Source: Paenibacillus sedimenti (GTDB lineage: Bacteria; Bacillota; Bacilli; Paenibacillales; NBRC-103111). Taken from it: a stretch of DNA of 64,000 nt. Below are positions 62,854 through 64,000 of this stretch, in pieces; position 1 is the stretch's first letter, and every line of letters begins with the position of its first letter. The position numbers and the translations under genes were made by a program. The stretch spans positions 1 through 64,000 of the forward strand of contig NZ_JACVVD010000007.1 in NCBI RefSeq assembly GCF_014534655.1, written 5' to 3'. Under the pieces are notes generated by a model. The model did no database searches. It saw nothing but the letters and a program-made list of their open reading frames with translations, and had not been told where the DNA came from.

Positions 62854-63828
62854 TTAACGTTCGATATGTTTAACGTTGTTAAGAACCGCCTCGACCTGTT
62901 CCCAAGTCGGCGCGCCTTCCCAATCACCTTCGGCTTGCACGATCAAGGAGCCTACAAGATTACCTATCCTTACCGCTTCCGTGTACTCGTACCCTTTGAC
63001 CACACCTGTCAAAAAGCCCGCACAAAAGCCGTCTCCCGCACCCACGGTATCTACGACTTGCTCCGCTTTGAAATACGGCACAGCTGTTATGGAATCGCGA
63101 TCGACCACATAAGTCTCATCATCGCCGCCCTTCACGATGGAGATCGCCGGTAGCTCTCGCAGCTTGCTGACGATTTCATCCCAATCCTCCGTCTGGTAAA
63201 GCAGCTTCAGCTCATCCAAGCCAGGCAGGAAAATATCCGCCAGCTTTGCCAGCTCCAGCAGAACTTCGCGCGCTTCTTCGATGCTCCACAGCTTCAAGCG
63301 GAGATTCGGGTCGAAGCTCACCTTAACGCCATGCTTACGGGCGATGCGAATGGCTTCGAAGGCGCTCTCTTTGCAAGACTCGCTCAGAGCAGGCGTAATC
63401 CCTGTCACATGCAGTATTTTCGCCTGCGCAATATACGCCTCATCCAAATGCTGCGGGCTCATGCGGCTTGCCGCCGAGTTTTTCCGATAATAGTAGACGG
63501 AGGTTTTGCCCATCAACACTTCACGCATCATGAGTCCTGTCGGCGCTTCCGCCGTTAGCTCCGCCCGTGAAACGTCAACGCCTTCGCCGCGAATTTTTTT
63601 GAAAATCATCCGGCCTAACGGATCTTTGCCTAACCGTCCGAACCAGCCGGCTCTAACCCCCAGCCTGGATATGCCAATGGCCACATTGCTTTCAGCGCCG
63701 CCGAACAAGCTGTGCAGCTCTGACGAATATTCCAAACCTTTGCCGTTCGTAGGCATCAATAGCGCCATCGTTTCGCCAAAGGTAACGATTTCAGGACCAT
63801 AATCAGGTTGAGTTTGCACATTCGTCAT
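62854..63828 (-). CDS. kdgK: 2-keto-3-deoxygluconate kinase (PfkB family)
   Basis: Sugar kinase of 324 residues phosphorylating KDG to KDPG. The PfkB signatures are GGAESNVAIGISRLG near residue 45 and DTVGAGDGFCAGFLTG with the catalytic Asp near residue 255; YYYRKNSAASRMSP is typical of KDG kinases. GGAGAGG precedes the ATG at 63828, so the longer frame to 63855 is not used. It is first in the kdgK-kdgA operon under a LacI-type operator. Confidence 0.93.
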   Translation of the reverse strand: MTNVQTQPDYGPEIVTFGETMALLMPTNGKGLEYSSELHSLFGGAESNVAIGISRLGVRAGWFGRLGKDPLGRMIFKKIRGEGVDVSRAELTAEAPTGLMMREVLMGKTSVYYYRKNSAASRMSPQHLDEAYIAQAKILHVTGITPALSESCKESAFEAIRIARKHGVKVSFDPNLRLKLWSIEEAREVLLELAKLADIFLPGLDELKLLYQTEDWDEIVSKLRELPAISIVKGGDDETYVVDRDSITAVPYFKAEQVVDTVGAGDGFCAGFLTGVVKGYEYTEAVRIGNLVGSLIVQAEGDWEGAPTWEQVEAVLNNVKHIER

Positions 63829-63875
63829 AGGACCTCTCCATCCATTCCCATCCACGCCTCTTGCGTGTCCGATTA

Positions 63876-63891
63876 ATTGAAACGTTTAAAT
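63876..63891 (-). promoter_or_regulatory. LacI-type (KdgR/CcpA) operator upstream of kdgK
   Basis: ATTTAAACGTTTCAAT (minus strand) is a palindrome around a central CG step, typical of LacI-family sites. It lies 48 bases before kdgK and just past the -10 box. KdgR or CcpA are the likely binders. Confidence 0.6.
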
Positions 63892-63907
63892 AATTGATAT
63901 ATCTCAT

Positions 63908-63936
63908 ATTATAGTGCATGTTTCACGTTTTCACCA
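63908..63936 (-). promoter_or_regulatory. kdgK promoter
   Basis: On the minus strand a perfect TATAAT lies at 63908-63913. The -35 region 17 bases upstream (TGGTGA) is weak. The operator downstream would block initiation. Confidence 0.45.
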
Positions 63937-64000
63937 GATCATCTCGTGATTTCCTTCTCGTATAAGCTGCCTTGCCAGCTATTATTGCCACTTCTTAACG

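Overview
The window looks like chromosomal DNA of a spore-forming, low-to-mid GC Gram-positive of the Paenibacillus type. Evidence: a Bacillales-style rRNA operon leader, strong AGGAGG ribosome binding sites, a gerA-type spore germination operon, S-layer homology (SLH) surface proteins, a secreted cyclodextrin glucanotransferase, a purine riboswitch before a purine permease, and araL/araM homologues. This is inferred from gene content and family resemblance; no search was run.

Left part (1-18.5 kb, almost all minus strand). The first bases of a 16S rRNA gene with its tandem promoters lie at the edge. Next comes a glycerol-phosphate block: a UgpCAEB-type ABC importer, a glycerophosphodiester phosphodiesterase, a DeoR-type regulator, and an araL-like phosphatase overlapping an araM-like glycerol-1-phosphate dehydrogenase. 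Then follow a riboswitch-controlled guanine/hypoxanthine permease, guaA, and a MoxR / DUF58 / transglutaminase operon with an upstream polysaccharide deacetylase.

Middle part (18.8-36.7 kb). A six-gene operon joins an ECF-type sigma factor to four VOC (glyoxalase-fold) domains and two GyrI-like ligand-binding proteins. After it come an MFS exporter, a frameshifted thioredoxin-like ferredoxin gene, and an ion-transport operon (ArsB/NhaD-type permease, a 91-residue protein, a CPA1 antiporter) whose short leader carries an intrinsic terminator. A stand-alone thermolysin-type propeptide protein, a bcp peroxiredoxin, an SLH protein, a beta-glucosidase remnant and a gerA-C-(small)-B-B germination operon follow.

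Right part (36.7-64 kb). A CGTase gene has a near-consensus promoter and a 270-base leader holding two look-alike terminator hairpins. Next are an AraC regulator, an ankyrin protein, a three-gene ABC-2 exporter, an LCP-family wall enzyme, hemL, and a 1516-residue glutamate synthase large subunit with an unusual translation start region and no gltD nearby. A PadR regulator that looks leaderless and self-repressed precedes a flavin monooxygenase. A graveyard of two unrelated gene fragments leads to a 2042-residue surface protein fusing an M4 metalloprotease, an SGNH-hydrolase domain, Fn3 repeats and three SLH domains; its upstream region has two identical palindromes. A VOC-DinB fusion and kdgK-kdgA, with a LacI-type operator, end the window.

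Starts were set by ribosome binding sites where these disagreed with the longest reading frame. Most promising for new biology: the sigma/VOC/GyrI operon, the protease-SGNH surface fusion with its twin operators, the CGTase leader, the ion-transporter leader and the PadR promoter.
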